The notes under the pieces are model-generated. The model was given only the letters and a program-made list of their open reading frames with translations, was not told the origin of the DNA and made no database searches. From Rhodospirillaceae bacterium (GTDB taxonomy: Bacteria > Pseudomonadota > Alphaproteobacteria > Rhodospirillales > Magnetovibrionaceae), in the NCBI GenBank assembly GCA_002401565.1, contig NVTL01000003.1, forward strand, positions 37,240 through 44,300: 7,061 nucleotides of DNA. The letters are read 5' to 3'. Of the stretch, positions 6,516 to 7,061 are shown in pieces (within the stretch, counting starts at the first letter, position 1; every line of letters starts with the position of its first letter). Made by a program: the position numbers and the translations under genes.

Positions 6516-7061
6516 CTATTTAGCCCCATGAAGCCTTAAAATACGGTTTAAAACATCATCAGTATCTTTCGCCCGGGCTTGCCAAGAATGATCTTGAACT
6601 GCGGCCGCGCGTGCATTTTTCGACATTTTAGCAGAACCCGCTGGATCAGCTAGCAATTTCGCAACGGTCTTTGCCAAAACCGCAGGATTTCCGGCCTCAA
6701 TAACGTATCCGCAAGCCCCATCCCGGACAACATCGGCCTGAAACGGCATTTCGGTAGCAATCACGGGGAGACCACAGGCGAGGCTTTCAAACAATTTCAA
6801 GGGCGCCAGTCCGGTGTTTGCCCGGCCTTGCAGATTTTCCGTACACACAAATGAGCCCACGGCGCGTGCCACCACGCTGGGCAATTCATCATAAGGAACG
6901 CGTCCGATATAATGCACATGGTTAAGACGAGATGCCAAAGCTTCTACCGCCGGACGTTCCACGCCATCACCAGCAAACACTACGTGCAAGCCTTTGGGCC
7001 ACGCCGCCTCTTCAACACAAGCTAAAACGGTCCCAATCCCTTGCCAGGGGGCCATGGTGCC
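6516..7061 (-). CDS. GT4-like glycosyltransferase, C-terminal half only (5' end cut by window edge)
   Basis: The visible 181 codons form the nucleotide-sugar-binding half of a GT-B fold glycosyltransferase, most likely family GT4 (Glycos_transf_1). The frame stays open to the window edge through Gly-Thr before the first Met at 7055, and GTMAPWQGIGT is the usual mid-protein linker motif. The true start is therefore off the window and the Met at 7055 is internal. Counting from that Met: VVFAGDGVERPAVEAL (25-40), HYIGRVPYDELP (48-59) and LKLFESLACGLPVIATEM (86-103). This last stretch carries the second Glu (Glu90) of the E-x7-E signature; Gly82 stands where the first Glu is usual, a known variation. 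The protein ends with a predicted helical tail. It would add one sugar to the growing glycan at the inner membrane; donor and linkage cannot be read. It ends 26 bp before the dehydrogenase gene on the same strand, so it is probably in the same transcript. Confidence 0.87.
   Translation of the reverse strand, partial: GTMAPWQGIGTVLACVEEAAWPKGLHVVFAGDGVERPAVEALASRLNHVHYIGRVPYDELPSVVARAVGSFVCTENLQGRANTGLAPLKLFESLACGLPVIATEMPFQADVVRDGACGYVIEAGNPAVLAKTVAKLLADPAGSAKMSKNARAAAVQDHSWQARAKDTDDVLNRILRLHGAK

Noticed and set aside
6944..6951. GGCGGTAG on the transcribed strand, the 8-base core of the ops element that recruits RfaH in polysaccharide operons
   Set aside because: It lies inside the glycosyltransferase coding region, where it spells ordinary codons of the RPAVEA stretch. 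The following bases do not match the longer ops consensus, and no leader context is present. One such 8-mer in 7 kb on two strands is not surprising.

Overview
The window is a stretch of a surface-polysaccharide (O-antigen or capsule type) gene cluster from a Gram-negative bacterium, most likely a proteobacterium. All seven recognisable genes lie on the minus strand, so transcription runs from high to low coordinates. The lineage cannot be fixed more finely. The assignment rests on the WbpB/WbpD/WbpE enzyme set and the Wzm-type exporter, which are typical of Gram-negative polysaccharide loci.

Layout in transcription order: (1) the C-terminal half of a GT4-like glycosyltransferase, cut by the right edge (6516-7061). 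(2) A tightly packed three-gene block for making a 2,3-diacetamido uronic acid on UDP: NAD-dependent 3-dehydrogenase (WbpB/WlbA, 5548-6489), hexapeptide N-acetyltransferase (WbpD/WlbB, 4972-5544) and PLP aminotransferase (WbpE/WlbC, 3854-4969), separated by only 3 and 2 bp. (3) A 141-bp AT-rich gap (3713-3853). (4) An extended-SDR nucleotide-sugar epimerase (2717-3712). (5) A class II glutamine amidotransferase of the asparagine synthase family (738-2687). (6) A 105-bp gap. (7) The start of an ABC-2 type polysaccharide export permease (Wzm-like, 1-632), cut by the left edge.

Read as one pathway, WbpB oxidises C3 of a UDP-N-acetyl-hexosaminuronic acid, WbpE transaminates it and WbpD acetylates the new amine. 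The SDR enzyme then probably changes the configuration of the sugar ring, and the AsnB-like enzyme probably converts the C6 carboxylate to a carboxamide. The glycosyltransferase would add the sugar to the chain and the ABC transporter would export the lipid-linked polymer. The UDP-sugar 6-dehydrogenase (WbpA-like), any 2-epimerase (WbpI-like) and the ABC ATPase (Wzt-like) are not in the window. The same ingredients are known from Bordetella wlb/wbm O-antigen loci, so this looks like a variant of a known theme rather than a wholly new system.

Base composition is uneven. By hand count, G+C is about 40% over 1-600, 41% over 1201-1500, 47.5% over 3001-3240, 35% in the gap 3713-3853 and 52% over 4981-5520. 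This fits a mosaic locus whose left and right parts have different histories. No RNA genes, IS elements, CRISPR arrays or clear terminators were seen, and no gene-free stretch exceeds 141 bp.
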